This document shows, piece by piece, positions 46,351 through 59,800 of a stretch of DNA of 64,000 nucleotides. Under the pieces are notes generated by a model that made no database searches, had not been told where the DNA came from, and saw only the letters and a list, made by a program, of their open reading frames with translations. Each line of letters begins with the position of its first letter. Position 1 is the stretch's first letter. The DNA is taken from the NCBI GenBank assembly GCA_016748015.1, contig JAAOMT010000012.1:1-64000 (forward strand). The letters run 5' to 3'. The position numbers were made by a program, and so were the translations under genes. The DNA is from Geosiphon pyriformis (taxonomy: Eukaryota > Glomeromycota > Glomeromycetes > Archaeosporales > Geosiphonaceae).

Positions 46351-49300
46351 TTATCTTTTTTTTTAATATTGAGCTCTATTAAAATCTTCTATATCTCTTA
46401 ACTCTTCTTTTTTGATTAACTTCTAAACTTTTTTTTTAAGAATTATTTGCATTATTTTGATCTGTAATTTTTTAAATTGAATATTGATTATTTTTTCTAA
46501 TTGGTTGATAGTAATTGTATCTATTACTAAACTAAGTAGTATTGCTAATCAATCTTGAAATTCTGTATGTAGCTGATATATGTTTTATGTCTGTGTGAAC
46601 AGATTGTTTTTCTCCACAAATTGTTCAAGTTGTTGTAGTATTGTTGTATTAAATAATCATTTTGTTTTGTCCATGTATAAGTTCTGAATATTCAGATTTT
46701 GTTCCAAGTAATAATAACAAAAGTTTCTTGGAAATTGTTATATTCACCATATTCAAGTTTTTTTGATCAATTCTTAATATAGTACAATTGTTTCTGGTAT
46801 TTTTATTGACAATTTTACTTTTGCTATTATCTTGTTTATAGTATTTTCTAGTTTTTTGTGTGCCTTGTATTGGTTTTTTTTTATTATCTTTGTATTGAAT
46901 AGTTTGTTAATTAATTGTGATTTTTATATTTGTTTTTTGAATTAATTGGAATAGTTGTTGTGCAAGTAAGTAGATGTCATCAGTAATCTCTATTTTTTAT
47001 TGTTGTTTTGGTCATATATACTGTATCTTTTTATATTGTTTTAATTAATTACTTTGATATGTTTGTGTTAATAATTATAATTGGTTCCAGATCTTATAGA
47101 ATTTTATTTAGTTGGATTAGTATTTATTGTATTCCTAGTTGTGAAATATTACTGATAGATGATAATATTGTATTGTAATATAGTTTCAATTGATTTTTAT
47201 GTGCTGTTTTGGCTAAGATTTTGTTATTCTATCTTAGTTTATAAGCTCTATTTCTTAGAATTTCTTCAATATAAAATGGTCTGTCCTATTTAGGATCAAA
47301 TTTTCTACTCCATTGTTTTTTTACTTTGGTATAATATAAGAGTACTTTGTCTCCAATTCTAAATTCAACTGGTTTATTTGGTAATTAGTTATCATGTTAT
47401 TTTTTTTGCAATTTTTAAATGTTATTAGCTGCTTTTTATTTTTTGTTTTCCAATGTTTCCATTAATTTGTATGTTTTTTTTAGTAATGTTTTTTGGAAAT
47501 TGGCTTCTGTTATTGGTTTTATTGGATATGTATTAATGTCTATCTCTATAGATAATGTTATTGTTTTATCATAAACAAGTTCAAATGATGTTGCTTGTAT
47601 AGTATCTTGTTTTATTGTCTAATAAGCAAATAGTATTAATGGTATAAACAAATTTTATTTGTTTTGGTTTTCTTGACTGATTTTGGTGATTGCTTTACAC
47701 AATGTTCTGTTGAATCTTTTCATTAAACTATTTGTTTATAAATGATATGGTAATAATAATAGTCTTTTGATTCCAAATTTTTGGCTTAATTCTGTTAATG
47801 TTCTGTTTACAAAATGAGTTCTTTGGTCTGATAATTATTTTTTTAGACATTTGTGTTGACAAATCAAATCTTGATAAACAAATTTGGCTACAGATTCTGC
47901 ACCTGCTCTTTGAATTGCTTTTGCCTCTGGCTATTTTGTAAGATAGTCCATGGCTACTGCTATATAATAATTGCTTTTGCTAATTATTGTTAATAGTCTA
48001 ATTAAGTCAATTCTAATTCTATCAAATAGTTGTTCTACTTTAATTGGTCTTAATGGTTTACTGAGTCTTATTCCTCTCCTTTTCTAATAAGCATCACAAT
48101 TTTGAACATATTAGATCTGAATACATTGATAACCAATAATATTTCTTTCTGGTTTTTTCTATGGTTGCTTCTTTATGGAAATGTTTTGTGGTTGAATTTA
48201 AATGCATGTTGTATAGTATTGTTTCTTTCTCTAATTCTGTGATTACTCTGAGTAATTGATCTAAATCTTTTCTGTTTTTCTAATATAGTATATTTTGATG
48301 AGTAATAAAATATTTTGATTGTTGTTTTATGTTGTTTTGTTCTTTTTGAAATAATTTCTCCTTGAATTGTTGGGTATTAATATAGTGCTGGAGTTGTTGA
48401 TATTTTTGTGTATTCATTTTTTGTTATATTTTTAGATTGAAATGTTCTTAGATTTGTTTCATTTACAACAAACTGTTGGCATTTCTATTTTCTTTTCTTT
48501 TTTTATAATATACTGTATATTTAAATGGTAAAAGTTCTATTTTCCATCTAACATAGCAATCATCTCCAAATTTTTATTTCTGAATTGATATCAATTCTTT
48601 GTGATCAGTGTATACTTCAAACTTCTGACTTAAATACTTTTTTTATTTAATAACTGCCCAATAGATAGCTAAATGTTTTAGAACTGGTATTCTATAGTTT
48701 TTTTTAGCTAGACTTAAACTTTGATTAGCATATGCTACTAGATGTTCTCATTTATCTGGTTTTTTCTGAGATAGTACTGCTTTCAATGCTTGACCAAATG
48801 CATTGGTAGTGATGATAAATGACTTGCTGTAATCTGAATAAATTAATACTGGAGCTTGAATCAGTTTTTTTCTTAAAATATTAAAAGTTTCTTATTGAGT
48901 TTTAATTTATTTATACTTCATATTCTTGGCTTAAAGCTGGGAAGTGTTTAAGCCAGTTTGGAGAAATTTTGGATAAAATAGTGATAGTATTTAGTAAATT
49001 CTAAGAATGATTTTAATTTAGTGAAATTTGTTAATACTGAAAAGTTTTTAACAATCTCAATTTTATCTGGATCTGTCTTGATATCATCTTTGCTTATGAC
49101 ATGTCCCAAGAATTTCAGTTCTGTTTTTTTAAAAAAACATTTTTTTGTATTTAGTTTCAATTCAGCTCTCTTTAATCTTTTAAACATTTGCTAAAGATAG
49201 TGGAAATGATTATTGAATGTTTTTGAAAATATATTTATATCATCCAAGTATATGATTATTGATTAAATTAACCCATTGTCTAACATCTAGTTGATTTCTT

Positions 49301-52300
49301 GTCAGATGATTTTATGGCTTGCTGATGGCATTTTGTATGCTTTTTGTTTAATTGGCATTGTATCTTTAGTCTTAATCTGGTGCTAAATAATATCAGTTCT
49401 ATCAAATTTATTTTCATTGGCAAAGATATTAGTAAAATTGTTAAGTAGTATTTTGAGTTGTATATGTTGAAGTAAGTCTAAATTTTCTAAGTTCATTTGT
49501 TTTAATTATTCTGGTTGGAGCAAATAACATTTTTTTCATCTGTATATTATTTGTGATGTGATATCTATATATCTACACAGTTGTGAAAAATCTGAAATAT
49601 TGCTTGGTTGTTGGTCTTCAACTTTAGTGTTTAAGTATCCAATAGTAGTTTTTTTTGGTATTTTGATGGAATTTCCAGTTGTATTATAGATAAGAATTTT
49701 GATGTGCTTGTAACTTTTAGCCAATATATAGAGATTGGTGATAGCAATCTTTTCTGATTTACAAATAGTGACTTCTGCTTCAAAAATTTGGGATTGATCT
49801 CTCACTTTTCTCTTTATAATTATTAAATACTAGTTATATAGTGGAATAGAAATTGATTAACAGGTGGAAATAATTTTTTTTTTGTTAATAACTTTTTCTT
49901 CTGCCATATTAACTGATATGTTTATTCTATTTGTGAATTCAAATCCTTTTATCTTTTTTGTCATTATTTCTAATTTTTTTCTATTTTTTACTGATACTAG
50001 CTGAGCTATTTTAACCAGAAATAAAAATATTGTCTGTGCTATCTTTTTATTTGACTCAATAATATAAGGTTTTTCTGATTTATTTTGTAGAATTACAATA
50101 ATATTTTTTATATATTTTGTATTAATTATTTCTCCTCTTATATTGATTCCCTTTTTTGCTAAACTACTTTTAGATATTAATTAAACAATTGTGGTTACTA
50201 GAATTTTCAGTGCTACTTTTAGATTAATACAGATATGTGAATATGGTTCCAATTTAATGGCATCTTTTCCAGGATATCTAAAATCAAATTCTGTATTAGT
50301 ATTATGTATATGTTTTGGCATAATACCTTTATTATTATCATTAAATCATTTGAGTTTTTGCTCTTTTGAGAGATCAGAAAGTGCAATATATTGTTTTGAG
50401 TTTGAATTAAAATTTGAATCTTTGCCATTGTTATTGCCATTTTGAACAGAACTAGAACCATTATTATCATCATCATTGTTAAAGTTTGAATCATAATTAA
50501 GTAGCAATTCTGATTCCATTTTGCAGCTGCTAATTGGTTCTTTTTTTTTAAAGATTATGTAGATTATACATGATAGTGGATTGTAAATGAGGTCACAATC
50601 ATTACAATATTAAAAGTCATAGGGAATTAAACAGTGTTAACAAAGTTGGGTATTTAGCTGCTTTAAACACTGTTTTTGTTTTTGTCTGATTGGCACTAAA
50701 TTCTGGTAGTGTTTATAGAATTCTTTTGGGCCAGCTTCAATATTAAGAAATGTGTCTGAATTAAAAATAAGAACAGTTTCAATTGGTTCTGGTGAGTTGT
50801 TTTTAATTTCTAAGATTTTGCTGGGCAATGCACTTTTGACTTTGGTAATTGCCATTTGCCAGATCTCATCTTTGTTATATAGATAACTGTCTAAGTGTGA
50901 GATTGTTTGGTTTCATACAATAGTAAAGAATATTTCACAACTTATCCAGTTGCTTATAAGAATCGTGTATTGACATAAAGCATCATATGTTCTTTCTTAA
51001 CCAGAAATATTATTCCATATTTCTTTGTCAAATAGGATTTCTCTACAAGTAAGACCTGGCTTATTGTTTTATTTTCTTTGTCTTTTTGGATAACCATAAC
51101 GTTTACAGTGACATAACTTGTAATAGTAGTACATGTGTGTTCAGTAATCTTTATCAAGCACAACTTAGACTTCTATAGAGAACAGTTTTTTCTTGCAGTC
51201 CTTGCACTTTAGTAAAATATATGGTGGTTTTGGTCTGATGTCAGTCAAATAAAATTTTTCTCAGCCATTGGTGTTTTTTTCAGTGGCAGTGTTCTTTTGT
51301 GGCTTCTCTTTGTTTTTGTTTTTTTTATTATCCCATGATAGTAGTGGTAACAGTTTATTGTAATTTTTTTTAATCTATAAAACTTAATAGGCTTCTTAAG
51401 TAGGTTTTTGTTCTTCTTCTTTAAATTCTATCAGTCATTGTATAATAGTTGGTTTGAAGTAACTACATTCAGCTAATACTTGCATGTTTTGGCTGTTCTG
51501 GCTGAGCTAAAGCTCTTGTATGGTCCAATCAAATACTGCATTTGTTTTGAACAGCCAGTTATTTCTCATGAGAGCTTGGTACTGAAGACTTCCATTATAA
51601 AGACTTTAATTGGTGCAATAATGCTGTTGACTTTAAACAAAAAGTCATCAATCTCACTGATTGAAGTTTTTGTTGTTCTATTTACTGTGATAATTCTAAT
51701 ACTGGCAGTTTAATTAACTCAATAACCTAATTGGTCCATAAGTTATCATGTAATGATGCTGTCTGCTGAACTGCTATCAAGAATTAACTTGATAGCATAG
51801 CCATTAACTTTGGTATTAGTATATATAATAGTAAAAAGTTTAGTATTAAGAACAGCTTTACTAAATAATGATGTTTCTAATAGAGTTTCTATTTTAAAAA
51901 GAAATATTACAAGAGATTTATTTTTTGTAATAATTGCAAGTGGAATGTTATTAATAAGTGTTTGTTTCTAATTAGTTTTTGGATTGTTGAATTGAGCATT
52001 TTTTAGAGTAATTATGAGACTTAAATAGTTCTGAGAATTCAAATTTTGGTTGTACTTAGTATCTGAACTCTACTGGTAGAATTTTAATAGCTGACTGAAT
52101 AAACTAAGGATTGGTTGGTACATTATTATTGTTGATCTTCAGTTTTGCTGTATATGTGTAATTCTTGGCTTTTGGTTTCCAGATGAAATTTGAATTGAAT
52201 TTTGTGGCAATATAGAGATAGATTGTAGTTAATAAATTACTTGTAACTGTGGTTGATAAATAATTGGAACTGAAATTTGATAGATTAAAGATACATATAT

Positions 52301-52767
52301 TGGTTGTTATGTCATTTGTGGGTAATGAGGTTAATATTAATATAGTTTCTTTGATAGATTGTTGATATAGTTCAAAGTTTGAAATCTGCAATCAGGGTTT
52401 TAATATTGATTCTCTAATTGTTGATTATTCATTTTGGCAAAGCAGTCAACCCTGATATGACTTTGTTTATCACAATTATAACAGATATGTGTCTCTTGTT
52501 GCCATGATAATCAAGTTAACAATAACATAGAACATGATTAATTTTGGTGCTAATTGAAAGCTTTGAAATTGTCACAATATTGTGGTAGTTGATATATTGT
52601 TTGATTGTTGTTAGTTAAGTATCCTTCTAATTTCTGATTAATTGAGTTACTGAACTGTTTTAATTTTGAGTCCAAGTCAGAAGATCTGTTTATTACTAGA
52701 TTTACAGCTTGGGCATAATTGGCTTTTAGTTCAGCTAATTTAAAGTCTCTGACATATATAACTGTAA
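46351..52767 (-). pseudogene. Gypsy-1 copy G1 gag-pol, decayed and truncated in gag
   Basis: Minus-strand order: Gag C-terminal part (52,767-52,550, NYAQAVNLVINRSSDLDSKL); CCHC knuckle C-YN-C-DKQS-H-IRVD-C (about 52,490-52,445); aspartic protease (about 51,815-51,490, LILDSSSADSIIT and QLMDQLGY); linker (50,855-50,637); dUTPase-like domain (about 50,500-49,900); pre-RT domain (49,805-49,536, IYNTTGNSIKIPKKTTIGYL); RT (about 49,430-48,948, YLDDINIFSKTF); RNase H (about 48,900-48,400); integrase (about 48,200-47,250). The RT lacks about 355 bp between MLDNGLI and YLDD that G2 has, removing catalytic motif A. Many Gln, Trp and Arg codons are stops. Gag ends at 52,767 exactly where the G2 LTR starts, so the 5' part is displaced beyond the window. 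Confidence 0.85.
49900..50500 (-). pseudogene. dUTPase-like domain in Gypsy-1 G1 pol
   Basis: Homologous to the domain at 60,514-60,975. Readable blocks: KSSLAKKGINIRGEIINTKY (dUTPase motif 2 SRSSLA-like, motif 3 with Asp of IID changed to Asn) and KKIAQTIFLFLVKIAQLV (motif 4, IAQ). The Gly-rich motif 5 position reads GFEFTNR, where dUTPases carry GFGSTGR. In an intact element it would lower dUTP during reverse transcription. Confidence 0.7.
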
Positions 52768-53684
52768 TGTTACTCATATAATATAAAAATCATATATTAG
52801 TACATAAATTAGCCAATCAAAATAAGACATAGTAAAAATAAAATTCTAGGATTCCTCTTAAAAGAATTGTAAGATTTCAGAATTACAAGATTCCAGTATA
52901 AGGAATCACAGAATTCTAGAATTTCAGGATTCTTTTCAAAAAATTACAGAATTTCAGGAATTCCAGGATTCTTGGCTAGAAAATTGAGGAATTCAAAGAA
53001 TCTTATATAACAAAATTTATGTATATATAGTAATAACATTAAAAACAGAAAGAACAGAATCCTTAATAAGAATTTTCAGTTAAAATTCTTAGTTTAAAAT
53101 ATCCAGTTTCAATTTCACATCTATCTCTTTATATAATAGTATTTTATGACTTGAAGTGGAAACATCAAATATCAATAAAATATCTGTTACTATTACAATC
53201 TATTTTTTTGCTATTAATAACTCATGTTAATAATTACCAATACTTAACTATATTGAACTAATAGCTCTTAATCATAGCTATTAACAGGATACTAACTTTT
53301 CTTGTCTTGGCTTATTTTTTCATTTTCATTTTTTTATTTTTTTTTATTTGTTGTTGATTTACTAATTGATTAAAAAAAATTAATGTGCAGAATACTAACG
53401 TCAAGATATAGCATTGATAAAAAACCCAGAAATAAGAATAAATATTTGGAATTGAGAATAGCTTACCAAGAGATTGCTGGCCATCAAGCTAAAAAAAGAA
53501 TTAACAGAATTGCAATTCTGAAAGACTACTGAAAACAATTATTGAATCTCTGTTCATTATACAAAAGACTTCACCAAAACTTTCAGGTATGAAAACCTTC
53601 AAAAATTACCAACCAATTTAGCTATTAAGTACCAAGCTATATGTTTGTTATTTGATTTGAAACTTCAAATAATCACTTGTAACA
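52768..53684 (+). repeat. Gypsy-1 LTR of copy G2 (5' LTR)
   Basis: Starts TGTTACTCATATAATA and ends CACTTGTAACA, i.e. the TGTTA...TAACA ends of the family; 917 bp. A GAATTC-rich U3 repeat tract (52,855-52,990) and a TGTATATATAG TATA-like box (about 53,022) are present. It is immediately followed by the primer-binding site. Its start breaks the gag of G1, showing that G2 inserted into G1 in the opposite orientation. Confidence 0.88.
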
Positions 53685-53686
53685 TT

Positions 53687-53729
53687 TGGTGCTTTCTGTA
53701 AGATATAATCCTACAGAAAACCAGCACCA
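53687..53729 (+). other. Gypsy-1 G2 primer-binding site within a 43-nt inverted repeat
   Basis: TGGTGCTTTCTGTA, an 11-base loop, then TACAGAA-AACC-AGCACCA: 14 pairs with one four-base bulge. The site starts two bases after the LTR end. TGG matches the CCA end of a tRNA primer, and the opposite arm itself ends in CACCA. The equivalent structure in B has a few G-T pairs, and in G4 it is partly eroded. Confidence 0.75.
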
Positions 53730-53916
53730 GTAACAACTATTCAAAAGTGGCAGAATCAGAAATAATAGGAACAAATTATTTAGAATTTGCCAAATTTTTA
53801 TTCCAATATTATTGTTAACATTTGGGATTAACCAGCAATCACTTATTAGCAGAATCAGTCTTTAATTTCTACATCAACAAAAAAATTTTATAGTACTTAG
53901 AAGAATTAGTAAATAT

Positions 53917-54819
53917 TGTTATTCATAGAATATAAGAATTAAATATTAATACATAAATTAGCCAATCAGAATAAATGTAGTAAAAATAAAATTCCAGAAT
54001 TTCAGGAATTTCAGGATTCTTGTATGAAGAATTGCAGGATTCTAGAATTTTAGTATTTTTCTCAAAAAAATTGCAGAATTCCTGGCTAGAAAATTGAGAA
54101 ATTCAAGGAATTTCGTACAATAAAATTTATGTATATATAGCAATAGTATCAGAAACTAGAAAATTAGTCAAGGAAACTCAAAGTCAATTAAATTCATAAA
54201 TCATAATTATTAAAAATACAAAAAAAAAGAGGCCTCTCAGTTTAAATTTAATCTAAGTAATCTCTCAAATCACAAATATCAATAAATAACTATTTGTTAT
54301 CTCAATCCACTTTCCACTATTAATACTTCATGTTGATCTCTACTTGACTACACTAGAACAATAGCTCTTGATCACGGCTATTGACGGATACTAACTTGTA
54401 AATTATCTTGGCTAATTTCTTTATTTATTTTATTTTCTTTCTTTATTTTCTTTTCTTTGATTTTATTGTTGTATACTAATTAATTGAGAATTAAAGCACT
54501 AAAGTACAGACATTATAGGGACTGGTAAAAGATCTATGAAACAAGAGTAAAATACTCATAGATTTGAGGATAGCTTACTAGAAAAATTACTGACCACCAT
54601 GCTAAGAAAAAAATTTAACAGAATTGCAATTTCAGAAGACTACTGAAAACCACTATTGAATCTCTGTCTATTATACAAAAGACTCAACCATAAAATCTTC
54701 AGATAACAAAAACCTTCAGATAATAATAACATACCAATATTACTATCATTATCAAGCACTATAATACCAAGTTACAGATTTGTTATTTGTTTCAAGATCC
54801 CAAATAATCACCTGTAACA
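53917..54819 (+). repeat. LTR 1 of nested element B
   Basis: Starts TGTTATTCATAGAATATAAG and ends CACCTGTAACA, 903 bp, with a GAATTC-rich repeat tract at 53,985-54,110 and TATATATAG near 54,131. It is flanked on the left by ATAT, which matches ATAC after the second LTR (56,862-56,865) as a probable target-site duplication. Confidence 0.9.
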
Positions 54820-55912
54820 TTTGGTGCTCCTTGTAAGATATAATCCTACAGAGAACCAGCATCAACCAACAACTATCCAAAAGTGGCAGACCAAGAAAAA
54901 ACAAAAGAAAATTACTTAAAATTTACAAAATCCTTATTTTACCATTACCTTTAAAAAACTTGTTAAATTAAAACTCTAATCATTCAAAACCTGATCATTA
55001 AAACCCCAAACATTCGAAAATTACCATTGATAAACTCCTTAAAAACTCATTAAATTAAAACTCTGTTTATTTAAAACCTGATAAATTCCAACCTCACTAG
55101 TATAGAAAGAAACTTATCTTTGGTAAAACTCGTTAAAAGTTAAAATTTTGATTATTCAAGACTCAATTGTTTAAAACCTGAACATTTGAAACCCAATAAG
55201 TCTAACTCCACTATTGAAAAAAAAAACTTACCTTAAATAAAACCTGTCAAACCTCTAGAAATTCAAAACTCCAATTATTTAAAGACCTGTTGGAAGAATT
55301 CCAGAAAAAAACTACTCAGATTTATACTTACCTGTGCAAAGACTGCCTTTTTTTATACCAAAAGTCAGCATTGAGAAAGTATTAATACAAAAAAGACTTA
55401 GAGAAAAAAAAGAAATTTGAGAATTAGCAATACCAAAATCAATAAACAAATCATTAAAACTCACTTGACAGCCCTGAGTCACAATCCACTTCCATGCATT
55501 ATATATTCAAACTCTAAGGAAGATGAGCTAATTAGTGAGAATCGGAATTGGAACTTAATTCCAATTTAAACTTTACTAATGATGATGATAATAATTCAAA
55601 CTCTGCCAACAATAACAACAATGATTCAAACTCTACTTCAAACACCAAACAATATATCATGCTTCTAAATCTTATAATAAAGCAGAAATTAACTAAATTC
55701 AGTGATAATAATAAAAGCATTATGTCTGAACATGCACATAATACAGATGCAAGATTTGAACATAGATATTTTGGACAAATCACTATAGTTAAAAACTCCA
55801 GTCATATATAAAATTAGATTTACAAATAGCAATAGAAATTACAGCAACAACATTGATACAAAAGAGAGATTTAGAAGATTTTACAGAAGCTTAATATTAA
55901 AAGAGAGAATAA
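54820..55912 (+). mobile_element. Internal region of non-autonomous element B
   Basis: Begins with the family primer-binding site and 43-nt inverted repeat (54,822-54,864). About 54,950-55,290 is a degenerate run of ATT-AAAACCTGA-like units. From 55,548 a frame encodes an Asn/Ser-rich segment and then MSEHAHNTDARFEHRY, matching MPEHMHNTDARFNFRY at the start of the dUTPase-like region of G2; near 55,815 LDLQIAIEITATTLIQ continues the match. It stops short of dUTPase motif 3 and passes through an AAAAGAGAGAATAA polypurine tract into LTR 2. Gag, protease, RT and integrase are absent, so B depends on other elements for movement. Confidence 0.8.
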
Positions 55913-56861
55913 TATTATTCATAAAATATAGGAATTAAATATTAGTACATAAATTAGCCAATCAGAATAAACATAGTAAAAATGAAATTCCAAAATTCTT
56001 CTCAGAGAAATTGCAAAATTCCAGGAATTTCAGAATTCTCATATAAAAAATTGCAAGATTCCAGAATTTCAGTATTCTTCTCAAAGGAATTGCAGAATTT
56101 CAGAAATTCCAGAATTCCTGGCTAGAGAATTGAGGAATTCAAGAAATCTTGTACAATAAAATTTATGTATATATAGCAGTAGTATTAGAAGCTAGAAAAT
56201 TAGTCAAGGAAACTCAGAGTTAATTAGACTCACAAATCATAATTATTAAAAATACAAAAAAAAAAGAGGCCTCTCAGTTTAGATTTAATTTAAGCAACCT
56301 CTCAAATCACAAATATCAATAAATAACTATTTGTTATCTTAATCTACTTTCCACTATCAACACTTTATGTTGATAGTAATCTCTACTTAACCACACTAGA
56401 ACAATAGCTCTTGATTATGGCTATTAATAGATACTAACTTGCAAATTGCCTTGGCTTATTTTTTTACTTCTTTTATTTTCTTTTTTTTTTTATTTTCTTT
56501 GATTTTATTGTTGTATACTAATTAATTGAAAATTAAAGCACTAAAGTACAAACATTATAGGGACTAGTAAAAGACCCATGAAACAAGAGTAAAACACTCA
56601 TAAATTTGAGAATAACTTATCAGGAGGATTACTGGCCACCATGCTGAGAAAAAAATTTGACGGAATTGTGATTTTGGAAGACTACTGAAAACCACTATTA
56701 AATCTCTGTCTATTATACAAAGGACTCAACTATAAAATCTTCAGATAACAAAAACCTTCAGATAATAACAACATACTAATATTACTATCATTATTAACCA
56801 CTGTAGCACTAAGTTACAAGTTTGTTATTTGACTTGAGATCCCAAATAATTACTTGTAACA
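55913..56861 (+). repeat. LTR 2 of nested element B
   Basis: Starts TATTATTCATAAAATATAGG (first G changed to A) and ends TTACTTGTAACA; 949 bp. It is highly similar to LTR 1, including the GAGGCCTCTCAGTTTA block, with scattered transitions and a few short indels, so the insertion is not very recent. Confidence 0.9.
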
Positions 56862-59800
56862 ATACCAAATTTACAAAAAAAAATATCTACAATAAATTAA
56901 TTCAAAACACCAGTTTATTAGTAATTTATAATTTCACATCAATTATTACTAAAATCAATCAAGAAATTAAATATTACATCCAACAAAAATACCCAATCAC
57001 TTATGCAAACAAGAACAAAAAAAAACTACAAATCTTAGCAGTAACTTCTTAAAAAATACAACCATCTACTTAGAAAAAACCAAAAGTTGAGTTATCAATC
57101 TATCTATTATACCACCATATATCCAGAAGTACCATCAATATTACATCAACAAATGTAGCCACTTCAAACATAAAAATGCCAGTAGTTTAAATTCCATTTC
57201 AAAGTTAACAATTAAAAACTGACCTATTAAGAACATATGGAGGGTATTTTAAGAAATTTAAATTGCAATCACCAATGCCATCAAGATTTTAATCACTGCA
57301 ACCACAACCAAATTTTAGAACCATTAGTTTATGAAAAATAATAGAATCAGAAGAAAAAGAAGATAAAAATCAGGAATTTAATTATCAAAACCCAATCCTA
57401 AAAAACTCAGAAATACAAACTCCAATTATTCTAATTCAACAAAATCAGAACAATTTAAACACCACTTTTATTGTTCCCCAAAACTTACCTCCAGTAATTA
57501 TAATTGATTCACCACCAGTTCTATTAATTGCTAAATAGCAACAACAACAGCCACAACTGCCATCTTAGCAACAACTTTAACAACAATCACAATCATAACA
57601 ATATTAATTACCACTAGCACCAATGGCTTATGCTCTAATTATCAAACTCAAAAAATTCATTGGAGAAAAAAATGATGCCTAAGTATGGCTCAATGATGTG
57701 GAAAAAGTTATTGTAACCAATGGATGAAACAATGCAAAAGCATTATAAGCAATTCCATATTTTTTTCAGGATACAACCAATTTATGATATCAAAGTCTGA
57801 TCCAGAAACTCCAAGATTTTAACACATTTAAAGTTGAATTTTTGAAATATTTTAGTAATAATAATAGCGTTAATTGCCTAGCAAATATTTTTACTACCAT
57901 CAAACAAGGAGATACTAAAGCAGTTATTACTTACTTAGGATACTTCTATTACAATTTACACTAAATTCAAGTTATTAACACCAGTTATTTTACAGAAGTG
58001 CAGATCTTGAATCAGTTTATTTGCAGACTACACAGTAGTATTCTACAATGTATATGCCCATTATATCTAGTAACACTATAAACAGTAGTCACACATGTCA
58101 AAAATTTTGAATCAGCTGAGCTAGAAGCCAACTATGCTCAAGCCATTAACCTAGTAATGAATAAATCATCTAACTTGAATTCCAAATTGAAACAATTTAG
58201 TAATTCAATCAATCAGAAATTGAAAGGATACTTAGTTAACAACAATTAGATCATATATCACCTGCCATAATATTGCAACAACTTCAGAGCCTTTAATTGA
58301 CACCAAAATTAGTCATGTTCTGTATTATCATTAACTTAACCATTATAATAGCAAAAAATTTATATTTGCCACAATTGTGGTAAACAAAATCACATCAGGG
58401 TTGACTGTTATGCCAAAATAAATAATCAATAATCGAGAAATCAATATTGAAATCCCAATTGCAAATTTCAAATCCTGAACTATATTAACAATCAATTGAA
58501 TAAACTATATTAATATTAACTCTATTACTCATAGAAAATACAACAACCAATATATATACTTTCAATCTATCAAACCTCAGTTCCAGTTATTTATCAACTA
58601 CAGTCACTAATCTATTCCTATACTGTCACAAAACCCAACTCAAATGTCATCCAGAAACCAAAAACCAAGAATTACACATACACAGCAAAATTGGAGATCA
58701 GCAATAATAATACACCAACCAATCTCCAATTTATTCAATCAGCTATCAAGATTTTACCAGTGGGATTTAAATACTGGATACAATTAGAATCTGTATTCTC
58801 AAAACTATTTAAGTCTTTTGGCTACTCCAGAAGATATCTAATTCAACAAACTAGAAACTAATCAAAAACAAACACTTACCAATAACATTCTATCTACAAC
58901 TGTTACAGAAGATGAATCTCTCACTGTGATATTTTTTTTTGAAATAAAAATGTTATTTAAAACATTATTATTTAATAAAACTGCACTAAACACCAAATTT
59001 ATCACCACTATATACACTAATACTAAAGTTGATGGTCAATACATTAAGCTAATTCTTAATAGCAGTTCAGCAAACAACATTATTACATGACAACTCATGG
59101 ACCAATTAGGTTACCAAGTTGATTGAGCTGTTAGTGCCAGAATTATCATAGTGAATAGAGCAACAAAAATTTCAATTGGCAAGATTGACAACTTCTTGTT
59201 CAAAATTAATAGTATTATTACATTTATAAAGGTTTTCATCATGGAAGTCACACAATACCAAGTGTTAGTTGATAATAACTGGCTATTCAAAACCAATACA
59301 GTACTTGATTGAACCACACAAGAACTTTAGCTCAGCCAGAACAGTCAGCATACATAAGTATTAGCAACTTGTGGATATTTCAAAATTACCATATTAGCAC
59401 CACCAATAGAATTTGAAGAAAAAAAAAAAACCTACTTGGAAAGCCTATCAAGTCTTATGGACTGATATTAACCACAACAAGTTGTTATTGATACTTTTTT
59501 GGAACAATAAAAAAAAAAAAAAAAGAAGACAAATTACAAGAAGATATTACTACCAGCAAAATTACCAATGGTTGAAAAAAATTCTATTCGACTAGCATTA
59601 GACCAAAATCACTATATATTTTATTCAAATACAAAGACTACAAGAAAAAGCTGTCTTTTATGAAGCTTAGGTTACACTTGACAAAGATTACTGGATATGT
59701 ACATATTACTACTGCAAGTCATCCCACTGTGAACATTATGGCTATCTAAAAAGACAAAAAAAGTGGGACAATAAGCTGTGTTTCACTTATGGGAAAATCC

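Noticed and set aside
50219-50494. A 91-codon Met/Ile-rich minus-strand frame
   Set aside because: It overlaps the dUTPase-like region in another frame; the in-family frame is supported by comparison with G2 and B.
53687-53729. A genuine tRNA gene at the primer-binding site
   Set aside because: Only an acceptor/T-arm-like hairpin is present; there are no D or anticodon arms and no room for them.
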